From positions 62,001 through 126,000 of the forward strand of contig JALHQZ010000004.1 in NCBI GenBank assembly GCA_022841705.1: a DNA stretch of 64,000 bases, in the 5' to 3' direction. Positions 21,970 to 29,858 of the stretch are shown piece after piece (within the stretch, counting starts at the first letter, position 1; every line of letters starts with the position of its first letter). The position numbers and the translations under genes were made by a program. The notes under the pieces were generated by a model. It worked only from the letters and a program-made list of their open reading frames with translations, searched no databases and had not been told where the DNA came from. This DNA is from Pirellulales bacterium (GTDB lineage Bacteria > Planctomycetota > Planctomycetia > Pirellulales > Lacipirellulaceae).

Positions 21970-23532
21970 TTAGTTCAACAGTGGATGCAGGATAACGCCT
22001 AGCAGCAGGCCGAGCCAAGTGAGCGTCAGCGCTAAACTCATCGCGGCGCCGAAGCGCGAGCGATTCACATCGCGGCCCGACCCTTGCCAGATGAGCCCGA
22101 TCGCGAGCCAACCTAACATGACCCACAATCCGGCGCGGAACAGGGCGAACGCGTCGGCAAACTCCAATCGCGTCAATTGCCACGCTATCCCGAGTGACGC
22201 GAGCCCGGCGAGCACTTTCAGTAGCGTCGAGCTGCGCCTGCTCAGTACGGCGCGCATCCGGGGGGGCGTGTAGTCGCTGGATTCCAGCGGCATGACGGAT
22301 AGCATGTGTTCGCCCGGCGCCATCAGTTCACGCACCACGCGCTCAGCGAAATCCACCGCTGCGTTCAGTTGGGCGGGATCGAGATTCTGGGCCGAATCGC
22401 TCGGCTGGTGATAGTGCTGCGAGACGCCAAGCTGCGGATCAACACATGCCAGGCACAGCGACTGGTACCCCGCCATGCGAAACGGTGTGGAGTCATCCAT
22501 CCCCACCGGCGCATCCCAGCATCGCAGCGGCGCAATCCCGAGCCGCGAAGCAACACTTCGCACGGCGCGGAGAATCACCGGCGCCGGCTCGAGCGGCAAG
22601 ACTTCACTCTGATACTTGAAGCATAACTCCCCACCGCTCAGGCAATCCAAGGCAAGTACAACGGTTTCGGATTGCGACCACCGCTCGCGCATCTGCTGCG
22701 CTAGCGCCGCCGAGCCTTGCGAGCCAGGTTCTTCAGCGGTGGTGATCACGAAGACCAACTCAACATCGGCCGGCTTGTCGGCGACCAGTCGTCGAGCGAG
22801 TTCCACCGTCGCCACGCAGCCGGAGAGATTATCACTCGCGCCGGGCGACAGCTTGCGGGCGATGAGCACTTGCAGGTTGAGCGCAAGCCCAACCGCCATC
22901 GCGCCGGTCGCACTCAAGTAGAAGAGTGGCAATCCAAGTCCCGTTTGCCAGCGCACCAGATCCAAGAGTCCAAGGCCGACACACGCCAGGATGAAGAACA
23001 ACATCTGCCGCCGCATGAAGCCAAACGGCCAGGGCGGGGCCGAGTTGGCCGACAGTTGGGTGAACAGCGGCGTGAACATCCAGCCGGTGAGCGACGCATC
23101 AACGTGCCCGGCCACCATAATTCGCCGGCGTAGTGGCTCCGTCGCCGGGTGCGTCACCACCAAATTGCGCGACGCATGCCACGGCAACAACCGGCGCAGT
23201 ATCGCGCACTTGTAAGTCGAGTCGAGCAGGTAGCTTCCCGCCGCTAAAGAATGAAGCGCTGCCGCCAACACCGGCGACGATCGCCATAGCAGCGAACCCA
23301 ACACCGCGACGCCCAAATGCAGCGCAATGACACTGTAAATCGTGCGCGACGTACGAAACCGCGGCCGTTCGATGATCGCCCCGTCCGTCGCGAACTGCTT
23401 TTCAAAGTACCGAAGCGCCCGGCGTTCATCGCGCGAGCCAGCCAGCCGATTGGGAAACCGGCGAATCACCTCCGCCACCATCTGCTGCAAGCGCTCACCG
23501 ACGGCAGGAGTTGGCGGAGGATCGAGGAGCAT
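21970..23532 (-). CDS. M28-family zinc peptidase with membrane segments
   Basis: 520 residues. Zinc-binding M28 pattern: GHVDASLTGW (His, Asp), ASDNLSGCVATVEL (Asp bridging), ITTAEEPGSQGS (catalytic Glu and ligand), DDSTPFRMAG (Asp), QHYHQPSD (His). Membrane segments are TIYSVIALHLGVAVLGSLLW near residues 65-85, MLFFILACVGLGLLDLV, LFYLSATGAMAVGLAL and two more at the C-terminus. It should be an aminopeptidase-like enzyme facing the periplasm or membrane. The membrane helices before and between catalytic parts are unusual for secreted M28 enzymes. REP palindromes flank it at 23536-23572 and 23636-23669. Confidence 0.85.
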   Translation of the reverse strand: MLLDPPPTPAVGERLQQMVAEVIRRFPNRLAGSRDERRALRYFEKQFATDGAIIERPRFRTSRTIYSVIALHLGVAVLGSLLWRSSPVLAAALHSLAAGSYLLDSTYKCAILRRLLPWHASRNLVVTHPATEPLRRRIMVAGHVDASLTGWMFTPLFTQLSANSAPPWPFGFMRRQMLFFILACVGLGLLDLVRWQTGLGLPLFYLSATGAMAVGLALNLQVLIARKLSPGASDNLSGCVATVELARRLVADKPADVELVFVITTAEEPGSQGSAALAQQMRERWSQSETVVLALDCLSGGELCFKYQSEVLPLEPAPVILRAVRSVASRLGIAPLRCWDAPVGMDDSTPFRMAGYQSLCLACVDPQLGVSQHYHQPSDSAQNLDPAQLNAAVDFAERVVRELMAPGEHMLSVMPLESSDYTPPRMRAVLSRRSSTLLKVLAGLASLGIAWQLTRLEFADAFALFRAGLWVMLGWLAIGLIWQGSGRDVNRSRFGAAMSLALTLTWLGLLLGVILHPLLN

Positions 23533-23535
23533 TGC

Positions 23536-23669
23536 GAATTAGCCGCGGGTCTCGTCCCCGCGCGTTTTGAAGTGGACAAAGTCTGTCTCTCCATTAACCT
23601 TGGGGAGCAGATGTGTTGCAAGTGGGAAGGCGTCTCGCGGAAAGCGCGGGGCCGAGCCCCTCGGCTAAC
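23536..23669. repeat. Pair of REP palindromes in gene gap
   Basis: TTAGCCGCGGGTCTCGTCCC at 23539 onward and its near reverse complement GCGCGGGGCCGAGCCCCTCG (about 23643-23662) lie 70 bases apart. The core GCGGGGACGAGCCCCGCGGC also occurs inside the pseudopilin gene at 17522-17541. Confidence 0.75.
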
Positions 23670-24765
23670 GACCGAGCGACGGGAGCAATTCGTCAATGGC
23701 GGCGGCGGCTTTCGCCAGTTGCTCGTCCGTGCTGACCACTTCGCGATTCACTACAAATTGCAATCGCAGCAGCTTCGTCGGCCCCACCCGCCAGAGAGCA
23801 AACTGCGAAACGCGCTCCACTTCGCGCGGAGCGCCGGTTGGGCCGGGGACTTCAAACTTGCCCACCAGCGGAGCGCTGGCCCACACTTGGTCGTTCTCCG
23901 GCAACGGTTTAATCACGAGCAAATCGCTGAGCTTCGTGTGCTCCTCCACTTCGGCGGCGTAGGCGAACGCTTCATCGGTATTGGTGCGTTCGGCGGTGAT
24001 CTCGCGTAGTTCCAGGCCGATCACCAACGCGTCTTGATGGGCGAGAAAATCGTAAACGATATACACCGCGCTTGTGACGGGATCGCCTTCATCCGGCGCC
24101 CGGCGGGCCGACTTCGGCAACCGCATCGACAGCGCTCCACCGAGCACCGGCTGCGGTGGGCCGAGTTCCAGAGCTTCAGCCGCGGGCGTTTCGGGCTGCC
24201 AGCGCCAATTGGCGGCCACTTCATCGGCGAGCGTGAGTTGGTCGTCTCGTTCGAGAATGAACAAAATTCGGTAAAGGTTCGAACCTCGCACCACCAAATA
24301 GATCGGCGAAACGCGCGGCGTCAACGCGTCGTGCTTCTGTTGGTGCGCTCCCGGCAGCGCGAGCCGCACCGCGGGAAGGCCATCGATCGTGATCGATGTT
24401 GACTCGTACCCCTTGGCGATGAACGGCTCCGCCAATCGCTTCGTCGTCTGGCCGCGCGCGGCGCTAACTTCCACGGTGAACTGCGACCAATCATCATCGC
24501 CTGCGCCATCCGGCAACCAACGCGCGAGAAATCCGGTCAGCGGCATTTCCGCCTCGGCGCTCCAGCTAGGCGGTGGAATCAGTCCCACGCCCGCCGTTGG
24601 AAATACCTCTTCGCGCGGCCGCAGCACCAGCGCTGGCGGTGGAGTTTCCGCCGCTTGCCGCTTAGCGGGTTGCGCAGCTTCTGACGGTTTCGGCGTTTCT
24701 GGCGGAGTCGAGGCGTCGCACCCCACCAGCGCACACAACAAGATCACGATGTGCCGGGCGTTCAT
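23665..24765 (-). CDS. Lipoprotein, unknown function (366 aa)
   Basis: The start MNARHIVILLCALVGCDAS carries lipobox ALVGC. A Pro/Ala/Lys linker (PETPKPSEAAQPAKRQAAE) leads to a folded body: VGLIPPPSWSAEAEMP near residue 60, SPIYLVVRGSNLYRILFILER near 150 and a second similar half (AVYIVYDFLAHQDALVIGLELREI, LLRLQFVVNREVVSTDEQLAKAAAAIDELLPSL). The pattern of alternating strands and a final helix recalls the PsbP/DUF1795-like fold, in duplicate. The gene begins one base before the stop of the PII-like gene ends, so the two are co-transcribed. Function unknown. Confidence 0.72.
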   Translation of the reverse strand: MNARHIVILLCALVGCDASTPPETPKPSEAAQPAKRQAAETPPPALVLRPREEVFPTAGVGLIPPPSWSAEAEMPLTGFLARWLPDGAGDDDWSQFTVEVSAARGQTTKRLAEPFIAKGYESTSITIDGLPAVRLALPGAHQQKHDALTPRVSPIYLVVRGSNLYRILFILERDDQLTLADEVAANWRWQPETPAAEALELGPPQPVLGGALSMRLPKSARRAPDEGDPVTSAVYIVYDFLAHQDALVIGLELREITAERTNTDEAFAYAAEVEEHTKLSDLLVIKPLPENDQVWASAPLVGKFEVPGPTGAPREVERVSQFALWRVGPTKLLRLQFVVNREVVSTDEQLAKAAAAIDELLPSLGR

Positions 24766-25083
24766 TCAGATGCCAATCACCCGTTCACACGACTCGGCCG
24801 GCGAGATAAAGATTTTGCCGTCCCCCATCCGCCCGGTGCGCGCGACCTCCACCACCTTACGCGCAATCTCCTCGGCCCGCAAATCATCCACCAACAGCGT
24901 GATCATCACCTTCGGCAAGAAGGCATGCGAATACTCGCTGTCGCCGTACTGGTCGAGATAGCTTTTCTGTTTACCCATCCCCTTCACTTCGCTGACCCAC
25001 AGCGCTTCGAGCGGCGCCCGCCGGAGCGCTTCAAGAATGCGCTCGACGAGGAAGGGTTTCACGATGGCGACGACTTGTTTCAT
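24766..25083 (-). CDS. PII-like nitrogen/ATP-sensing regulator
   Basis: 105 residues from ATG 25083 (MKQVVAIVKPFLVERILEALRRA). PII features: the first beta-alpha unit, a T-loop GMGKQKSYLDQYGDSEYSHAFLPKV with Tyr in the position modified by GlnD in GlnB, and the C-terminal GRMGDGKIFISPAESCERVIGI matching the PII signature G-K-I-F-V-x-P. The T-loop is shifted from the GlnB consensus, so the ligand may differ. No ammonium transporter is next to it; instead it lies between a PhyH enzyme (overlap 4 nt) and a lipoprotein. The longer frame to 25329 runs antisense over the PhyH gene and is rejected. Confidence 0.85.
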   Translation of the reverse strand: MKQVVAIVKPFLVERILEALRRAPLEALWVSEVKGMGKQKSYLDQYGDSEYSHAFLPKVMITLLVDDLRAEEIARKVVEVARTGRMGDGKIFISPAESCERVIGI

Positions 25084-25811
25084 GAGGAAGTGGCGGGTTG
25101 GTGCAAGCCTGTACGCTCTATGGTAGCTTGCCATCCGCCCCATTCTAACCCCATCGGCAGCCGCTGATCCGCGAATTCTAGGTGCAGCACGCGGCGGCGC
25201 CGTGGATTCTCGGCCCGCGACGAAGCGTGCAATAACAGCGGACGCATCAGCAGCACATCGCCAGCGCGGGCGGCACAGACGAATTCGGAGCCAGACTCGC
25301 GCAGCGATTCTATTTCTTCGGCGCTCCAACGGCCGCCAAGATGCGAACCGGACAGCACTCGCAGGGCGCCATTGTCGACAGGGGCGTCATCGAGGTGCAG
25401 CCGGGCAGTGAGCATTCGCTCCAGCAACGCTGTCGGCGGCTGCACGTGAGGTATGCCAGCTTTCCTGCTCCACGGACCGAAGTCGGGCACATCGCGCCGC
25501 TCGGCGATAGCGATTGTGAGGTCCTGATGCCACGTAACCGACCAATTCGCTTGCGGCGATTTGTCGAATGCAATCGCCCGCACCACGAATGGAGGCGCCA
25601 TGAAGTGCGGCTGAAGCAGGTGTTGGAGCCATTCGGCTTCGGCAACCTGCCGCACCAGCGGATGCGCGATATTGATTCGATCGCCGGCGCCAGCGAATGC
25701 TTTAAATGCCAATTGAAGTTCAGCTAATGTCGCGGCAGGAATCGCCCGCGGTAGCAAACAGAAACCGTTCGTTGAAAGTAAACAATTGGTCGGCACGGCT
25801 TCAATATGCAT
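25080..25811 (-). CDS. Phytanoyl-CoA dioxygenase (PhyH) family oxygenase
   Basis: 243 residues. Fe(II)/2-oxoglutarate pattern: first facial-triad pair in SVTWHQDLTIAI (H-x-D), the substrate loop HLDDAPVDNGALRVLSGSH, and the second His with the 2OG-binding Arg in LLLHASSRAENPRRRRVLHLEF. Such enzymes hydroxylate small molecules in the cytoplasm; substrate unknown. The stop overlaps the ATG of the PII-like gene, so the regulator is expressed with it. No transport or nitrogen gene is nearby to suggest a pathway. Confidence 0.85.
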   Translation of the reverse strand: MHIEAVPTNCLLSTNGFCLLPRAIPAATLAELQLAFKAFAGAGDRINIAHPLVRQVAEAEWLQHLLQPHFMAPPFVVRAIAFDKSPQANWSVTWHQDLTIAIAERRDVPDFGPWSRKAGIPHVQPPTALLERMLTARLHLDDAPVDNGALRVLSGSHLGGRWSAEEIESLRESGSEFVCAARAGDVLLMRPLLLHASSRAENPRRRRVLHLEFADQRLPMGLEWGGWQATIERTGLHQPATSS

Positions 25812-25859
25812 AGAGCGTGAAAATCTTGCCGGCCGAGCAACCCGACTCGCAATCCAATT

Positions 25860-26483
25860 TCAATCATCATCGCTCATGAGCCACGCGACTTCTTTCCAAA
25901 AAGCGTCGAGATCGATCTCGAGTTCAGGCCGGGTGGGCGATTTGTACGCGGAGGCCGAGCCGGGGGTGAGTTGGTACTTGCCATCGGCGCCGAGTAGGAG
26001 GAACTCGAAAGTGCGGGCTTCGGGATCGACGAGCCACACTTCGGGCACGCCATGTTCGGCATAGAGCGTTAGCTTGTGAATGCGATCGCGACGGCGGTTG
26101 CTGGGAGAATGAATTTCGACCACGACATCAGGCGGACCTTCGACGCGCTGCCGCACAATTTTCTTCCGAGCGCGGGAGACGTACACCAAATCGGGCTGAA
26201 CGATGGAATCATCCGAGAGCACGACATCAACCGGCGATGCAACCGATTTTCCTCGCCCCTTGCGTACGGCTCGCAGAAACACTTCCGAGAGCAATATCGA
26301 GATTGTTTGATGATAGAAATTCGGGGCAGGCGACATGACGAGGATTCCACGAATCAGTTCAACCGGTTCACCTTCGGGGAGCCGCCAATAGTCCTCCGCG
26401 CGATACGGTCCATAGGCGAGCGTTGTCCCCATTTCTTCGCAGGGAAGATACTCGCAGGCCGGGATGCGCTCGACAGTGCTCAT
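25860..26483 (-). CDS. Uma2-family (DUF820) endonuclease-like protein
   Basis: 207 residues from ATG 26483 (MSTVERIPACEYLP). Uma2 signature: PEGEPVELIRGILVMSP, FYHQTISILLSEV, VQPDLVYVSRARKK (PD of the PD-(D/E)xK-type core), GPPDVVVEIHSPSN (E-x-V/I), and a terminal LEIDLDAFWKEV. The family is amplified in cyanobacteria and planctomycetes, with unknown role. A longer frame to 26522 exists, but MSTVER is the more natural start. The gene runs away from ldcA, leaving 70 bases for both promoters. Confidence 0.85.
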   Translation of the reverse strand: MSTVERIPACEYLPCEEMGTTLAYGPYRAEDYWRLPEGEPVELIRGILVMSPAPNFYHQTISILLSEVFLRAVRKGRGKSVASPVDVVLSDDSIVQPDLVYVSRARKKIVRQRVEGPPDVVVEIHSPSNRRRDRIHKLTLYAEHGVPEVWLVDPEARTFEFLLLGADGKYQLTPGSASAYKSPTRPELEIDLDAFWKEVAWLMSDDD

Positions 26484-26553
26484 AGCTCGATTATAGCATA
26501 AGGGGCTGGACGGACCAAACACGCCGCCGTTCCGCTGAACTTTCCATTGCCCT

Positions 26554-27465
26554 ATGCTCGCCGCGCGCCTTCAACCACACGACCTCATCGCCCTCGTCGC
26601 CCCGGCGAGCGCGACCGAGCCCGACCTCGCCGCCAGCGCCATCACCAATCTTGAAAGTTTGGGCTACCGCACGCGCATCTTCGGCGAGCTAGCCACGCAT
26701 CACGGCTATCTCTCGGCCAGCGATGTCGAGCGGGCGGCGCAGTTTCAGCGCGCGATCGAAGACCCCGAAGTAAAACTCATCCTTGCCGTGCGTGGCGGGT
26801 ATGGCGTCGGGCGGATGCTCGAACACATCGACTTCACGCCGCTGCGCTGGGCGCCGAAACTCATCGCGGGGTTTAGCGACATCACCGCGCTGCACGCGGC
26901 GGTGTGGAAGACATGCGGGCTCATTTCGTTTCACAGCCCCAACGCTGTCGATGGGTTCGCAAATGGGCGCGGCGATGATGCGAGCCGGGCGGCGCTGATT
27001 TGCGCGCTCAGCGGCGAGTCGCTCGAATACACTGGTGGCAAAGCGCTTACGCCGGGCGTTGCGCGCGGACGGTTGCTCGGCGGCAACTTGGCGATTGTGG
27101 CGGCGCTGGTCGGCACGCCGTGGGAACTCGACCTGGGCGGCGCCATTCTGTTCATCGAAGACATCGGCGAGGCGCCCTACCGCATCGACCGCATGTTGTG
27201 GCAGCTTCGCGCCGCGGGTTGTTTGAGCGACCTCGCCGGCGTGGTGCTCGGCCACTTCACCGATTGCACGGACCGGCCCGGTAAGGCGACGCCCACCGGG
27301 GAGGAAGTGCTGGCCGAGTACCTCACCCCCCTCGGCGTGCCGGTGCTGGCTAGCTTTCCTTTCGGCCACGAATCGCCCAACTTCGCCTGGCCCCACGGCG
27401 CCCTCGTGGAACTCGACGCCACCGCCGGCCGTGTGACCGTGTTGGAGCCGGTGGTTGTATTGTAG
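26554..27465 (+). CDS. ldcA: Muropeptide LD-carboxypeptidase (S66)
   Basis: 303 residues with the S66 features: ALVAPASATEPD start, GGYGVGRMLEHIDF, the nucleophile region LIAGFSDITALHAAVW, the Glu in ILFIEDIGEAPYRIDRMLWQLR and the His in ASFPFGHESPN. LdcA removes D-Ala from murein tetrapeptides in the cytoplasm, the first step in reuse of peptidoglycan peptides. No signal peptide is seen, as expected. It begins a run of five same-strand genes that all fit peptide recycling. A long inverted repeat separates it from the next gene. Confidence 0.92.
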   Translation: MLAARLQPHDLIALVAPASATEPDLAASAITNLESLGYRTRIFGELATHHGYLSASDVERAAQFQRAIEDPEVKLILAVRGGYGVGRMLEHIDFTPLRWAPKLIAGFSDITALHAAVWKTCGLISFHSPNAVDGFANGRGDDASRAALICALSGESLEYTGGKALTPGVARGRLLGGNLAIVAALVGTPWELDLGGAILFIEDIGEAPYRIDRMLWQLRAAGCLSDLAGVVLGHFTDCTDRPGKATPTGEEVLAEYLTPLGVPVLASFPFGHESPNFAWPHGALVELDATAGRVTVLEPVVVL

Positions 27466-27572
27466 TAGGCACGGTCCCCGTGCCGTCTGCCGCAAGCTTA
27501 GCCACGGTCACAAAAATCAAAAGACGTCGATCCCAATCTGTGGGCGACGGCACGGGGACCGTGCCAGCTACA
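27461..27572. repeat. 27-bp inverted repeat (GTAGTAGGCACGGTC family)
   Basis: TGTAGTAGGCACGGTCCCCG starts the left arm (27461-27487) and the right arm ends with GGGACCGTGCCAGCTACA at 27572. The arms match nearly perfectly over 27 bp, with a 58-nt spacer. Relative of 8972-9054. The left arm starts inside the ldcA stop region. Confidence 0.85.
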
Positions 27573-27680
27573 ATGCGCAGCCAGACGAATCACTTGCGCG
27601 ACGTTATACTGTCCCCCAGCCGCGCCGCGGTTTAGCATCGAGTTCCGTTCCTGCCTGCTGCCCTCTGCCTGCTGCCCGCT

Positions 27681-28721
27681 ATGAATACCCGCCGAATGGT
27701 GCTGCTAACCGAAGGTTACAGCGAACCGATTGCCGCCAAGACCGCGTCTTGCTTACTGCGCTACTGCACCGACCAAGTGGTGGCGATGTTCGATTCCACG
27801 CAGGTCGGCAAGACGGCGCAGGACCTCTTGGGCGTTGGCGGGGCAATCCCTGTGATCGGCAAACTCGAAGAAGCGCCCACCGCGAATGAATTGGTCATTG
27901 GCATTGCCCCGCCCGGCGGCCGAGCCCCGGCGGCGTGGAAGCCGGTGCTGCTGGCGGCCATCGAGCGCGGGATGAAAATCACCTCCGGCCTGCACGACTT
28001 TCTGGGCGATGACCCGGAGCTCGCCGCGGCGGCTGCCAAGCGCGGCGTGCAGATCGTCGACGTGCGGAAGAACGATGAGCGCGATGTCGCCACCCGCCAA
28101 GGACTGCACGACAAATGCCTGCGTCTGCTGACCATCGGGCAAGACTGTTCCGTCGGCAAGATGGTCGCGGCGCTCGAGCTGGCCAACGCGCTCAAGAAGC
28201 ACGGCGTTGATGCGAAGTTCGTCGCCACCGGCCAAACTGGCATCATGATCGAAGGGGACGGTTGCCCGATCGATCGTGTCATTTCGGACTTCGTCAACGG
28301 CGCCGTCGAGAAACAAGTGCTCGCCAACCAACATCGGCAGGTGCTGGTGGTCGAGGGTCAAGCGACCATCAGCCATCCGCGGTACTCGGCCGTCTCGGCG
28401 GGCTTGCTGCACGGCTGCGTGCCGCACGGCATGGTGCTGGTGTACGAAGCGGGCCGCACACACTACAGCGGGATGCCCCACATGCCGTTGCCGCCGCTGA
28501 AGCGCGTGATTCAGGCGTACGAAGATTTAGCGCTCTTCGGCCAACCCGCGAAGGTGATCGCGGTGGCGATCAACAGCCGGCGTTTGAATGAGGCCGAAGC
28601 GGACGCCGAACGCAACCGCGTGCGCGATGAGTTGGGCTTACCGGCGGCTGATCCGATTCGTCACGGTTCGGATGAACTAGTCGCCGCGATTGAGAAGCTG
28701 CGCAAACAAGTGTGCGGGTAG
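27681..28721 (+). CDS. DUF1611 family protein, DgcN-type
   Basis: 346 residues, matching DUF1611: MVLLTEGYSEPIAAKTASCLLRY, GIAPPGGRAPAAWKP, GLHDFLGDDPELAAAA, and the P-loop-like TIGQDCSVGKMVAALELANAL, then VVEGQATISHPRYSAVS. Members (DgcN) were described as D-glutamate N-acetyltransferases acting with the epimerase-type racemase DgcA, which is the kind of gene found next here. It is inferred that N-acetyl-D-glutamate is the intermediate, starting from D-Glu freed from peptidoglycan peptides. ATG 27681 gives the natural start. The gap to the epimerase holds a hairpin. Confidence 0.85.
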   Translation: MNTRRMVLLTEGYSEPIAAKTASCLLRYCTDQVVAMFDSTQVGKTAQDLLGVGGAIPVIGKLEEAPTANELVIGIAPPGGRAPAAWKPVLLAAIERGMKITSGLHDFLGDDPELAAAAAKRGVQIVDVRKNDERDVATRQGLHDKCLRLLTIGQDCSVGKMVAALELANALKKHGVDAKFVATGQTGIMIEGDGCPIDRVISDFVNGAVEKQVLANQHRQVLVVEGQATISHPRYSAVSAGLLHGCVPHGMVLVYEAGRTHYSGMPHMPLPPLKRVIQAYEDLALFGQPAKVIAVAINSRRLNEAEADAERNRVRDELGLPAADPIRHGSDELVAAIEKLRKQVCG

Positions 28722-28722
28722 A

Positions 28723-28795
28723 ATGTAGCACGGGACCGAAGTCCCGTGCGCAAAGGGACGCCCAATATCCACGGGACTTCGGTCCCGTGCTACAT
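28723..28795. repeat. 26-bp inverted repeat between DUF1611 and epimerase genes
   Basis: ATGTAGCACGGGACCGAAGT (28723 onward) pairs with ACTTCGGTCCCGTGCTACAT (ending 28795), each arm also self-complementary around GGACCGAAGTCC. It starts one base after the upstream stop and ends 9 bases before the next ATG, so it may attenuate transcription within the operon. Confidence 0.88.
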
Positions 28796-28804
28796 CGAGA
28801 AAAA

Positions 28805-29830
28805 ATGATCGAACTCGCCTACAAGCCGTTCCAACTCCCTCTGAAGCATGTCTTCACCATTTCGCGGGGCAGCGTGAAGGTGCAGGATACGCTCATCGTG
28901 CAGGTGCGCGAGGGGGAGCACTACGGCTACGGCGAAGCGACCACCAACTCCTATTACAACGCGTCGATCGACACGATGTCGGCGGCGCTTGAACGGGTTC
29001 GCTCGCAGCTTGTCGGCTCGACCGCTGCAAATCTCGACGCAAATCTTACGGCCGCTGCGGCGGCGATGCCCGATCAACCCTTCGCGCTCTGTGCGCTCGA
29101 CATGGCGCTGCATGATTTGTGGGCGCGGCAACAAGGCCAACCGCTCTACAAATTGTGGGGGCTCGATCCGAATGCCGGGCCGCTGTCGAACTACACCATC
29201 GGCATCGACACGATCGAGGTAATGGTCCAAAAGCTGGCCGAGGTGGCGGATTGGCCGATCTACAAAATCAAACTCGGCACGGAGCACGATGTCGAAATCG
29301 TCCGCGAGTTGCGGAAGGCAACCGATAAACCGTTCCGCGTGGACGCCAATTGTGCGTGGAGCGCGAAGCAAGCGATTGAGTATTCGGGGCCACTGAAAGA
29401 GTTGGGTGTGGAGTTCATCGAACAACCCCTGCCGCGGCACGACCCCACGATGCGTGACGTCTTCCTCCACAGCGTGCTGCCGTGCGTGGCGGATGAAAGC
29501 TGCGCCAGTGAGTCCGATGTGGAAAAGTGCCACGGCATGTTCCACGGCATCAACATCAAACTGGTGAAGTGCGGCGGCCTCGCCCCCGCGCGGCGGATGA
29601 TCGCCAAGGCGCGCGACTTCGGGATGCAGGTGATGTGCGGCTGCATGACCGAATCAACGGTCGGTATTTCCGCCCTGGCTCAAATCGTACCGCAGCTTGA
29701 TTATGTCGACATGGACGGCGCCGCCTTGCTGGCGAGCGATATCGCCTCAGGCGTGCTGGTTGACGCCGGTGTGCGAAAGTATCCCGACCGCGCGGGAACG
29801 GGTGTCACACTGTTCGATGGGCCGATTTAA
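28805..29830 (+). CDS. Enolase-superfamily dipeptide epimerase / N-acetyl-D-glutamate racemase (DgcA-like)
   Basis: 341 residues from ATG 28805 (MIELAYKPFQLPLKHVFTIS). Muconate-lactonizing-enzyme group features: K-x-K in IYKIKLGTEHD, the metal ligands in FRVDANCAWSAK, IEQPLPRHD and CVADESCASE, and the second base Lys in NIKLVKCGGLAP. L-Ala-D/L-Glu epimerases and DgcA have the same active-site set, so the sequence cannot decide between them. The neighbouring DUF1611 gene favours DgcA; the LD-carboxypeptidase and dipeptidase favour Ala-Glu epimerase. Both roles serve D-Glu reuse. The upstream frame to 28712 crosses a hairpin and is rejected. Confidence 0.9.
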   Translation: MIELAYKPFQLPLKHVFTISRGSVKVQDTLIVQVREGEHYGYGEATTNSYYNASIDTMSAALERVRSQLVGSTAANLDANLTAAAAAMPDQPFALCALDMALHDLWARQQGQPLYKLWGLDPNAGPLSNYTIGIDTIEVMVQKLAEVADWPIYKIKLGTEHDVEIVRELRKATDKPFRVDANCAWSAKQAIEYSGPLKELGVEFIEQPLPRHDPTMRDVFLHSVLPCVADESCASESDVEKCHGMFHGINIKLVKCGGLAPARRMIAKARDFGMQVMCGCMTESTVGISALAQIVPQLDYVDMDGAALLASDIASGVLVDAGVRKYPDRAGTGVTLFDGPI

Positions 29831-29858
29831 TTGCGGTTCCAATTCTGAGGATTCAACG

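Noticed and set aside
24766..25329. Longer PII frame of 187 residues
   Set aside because: The first 82 residues are antisense to the PhyH gene; the PII family starts at MKQVVAIVK.
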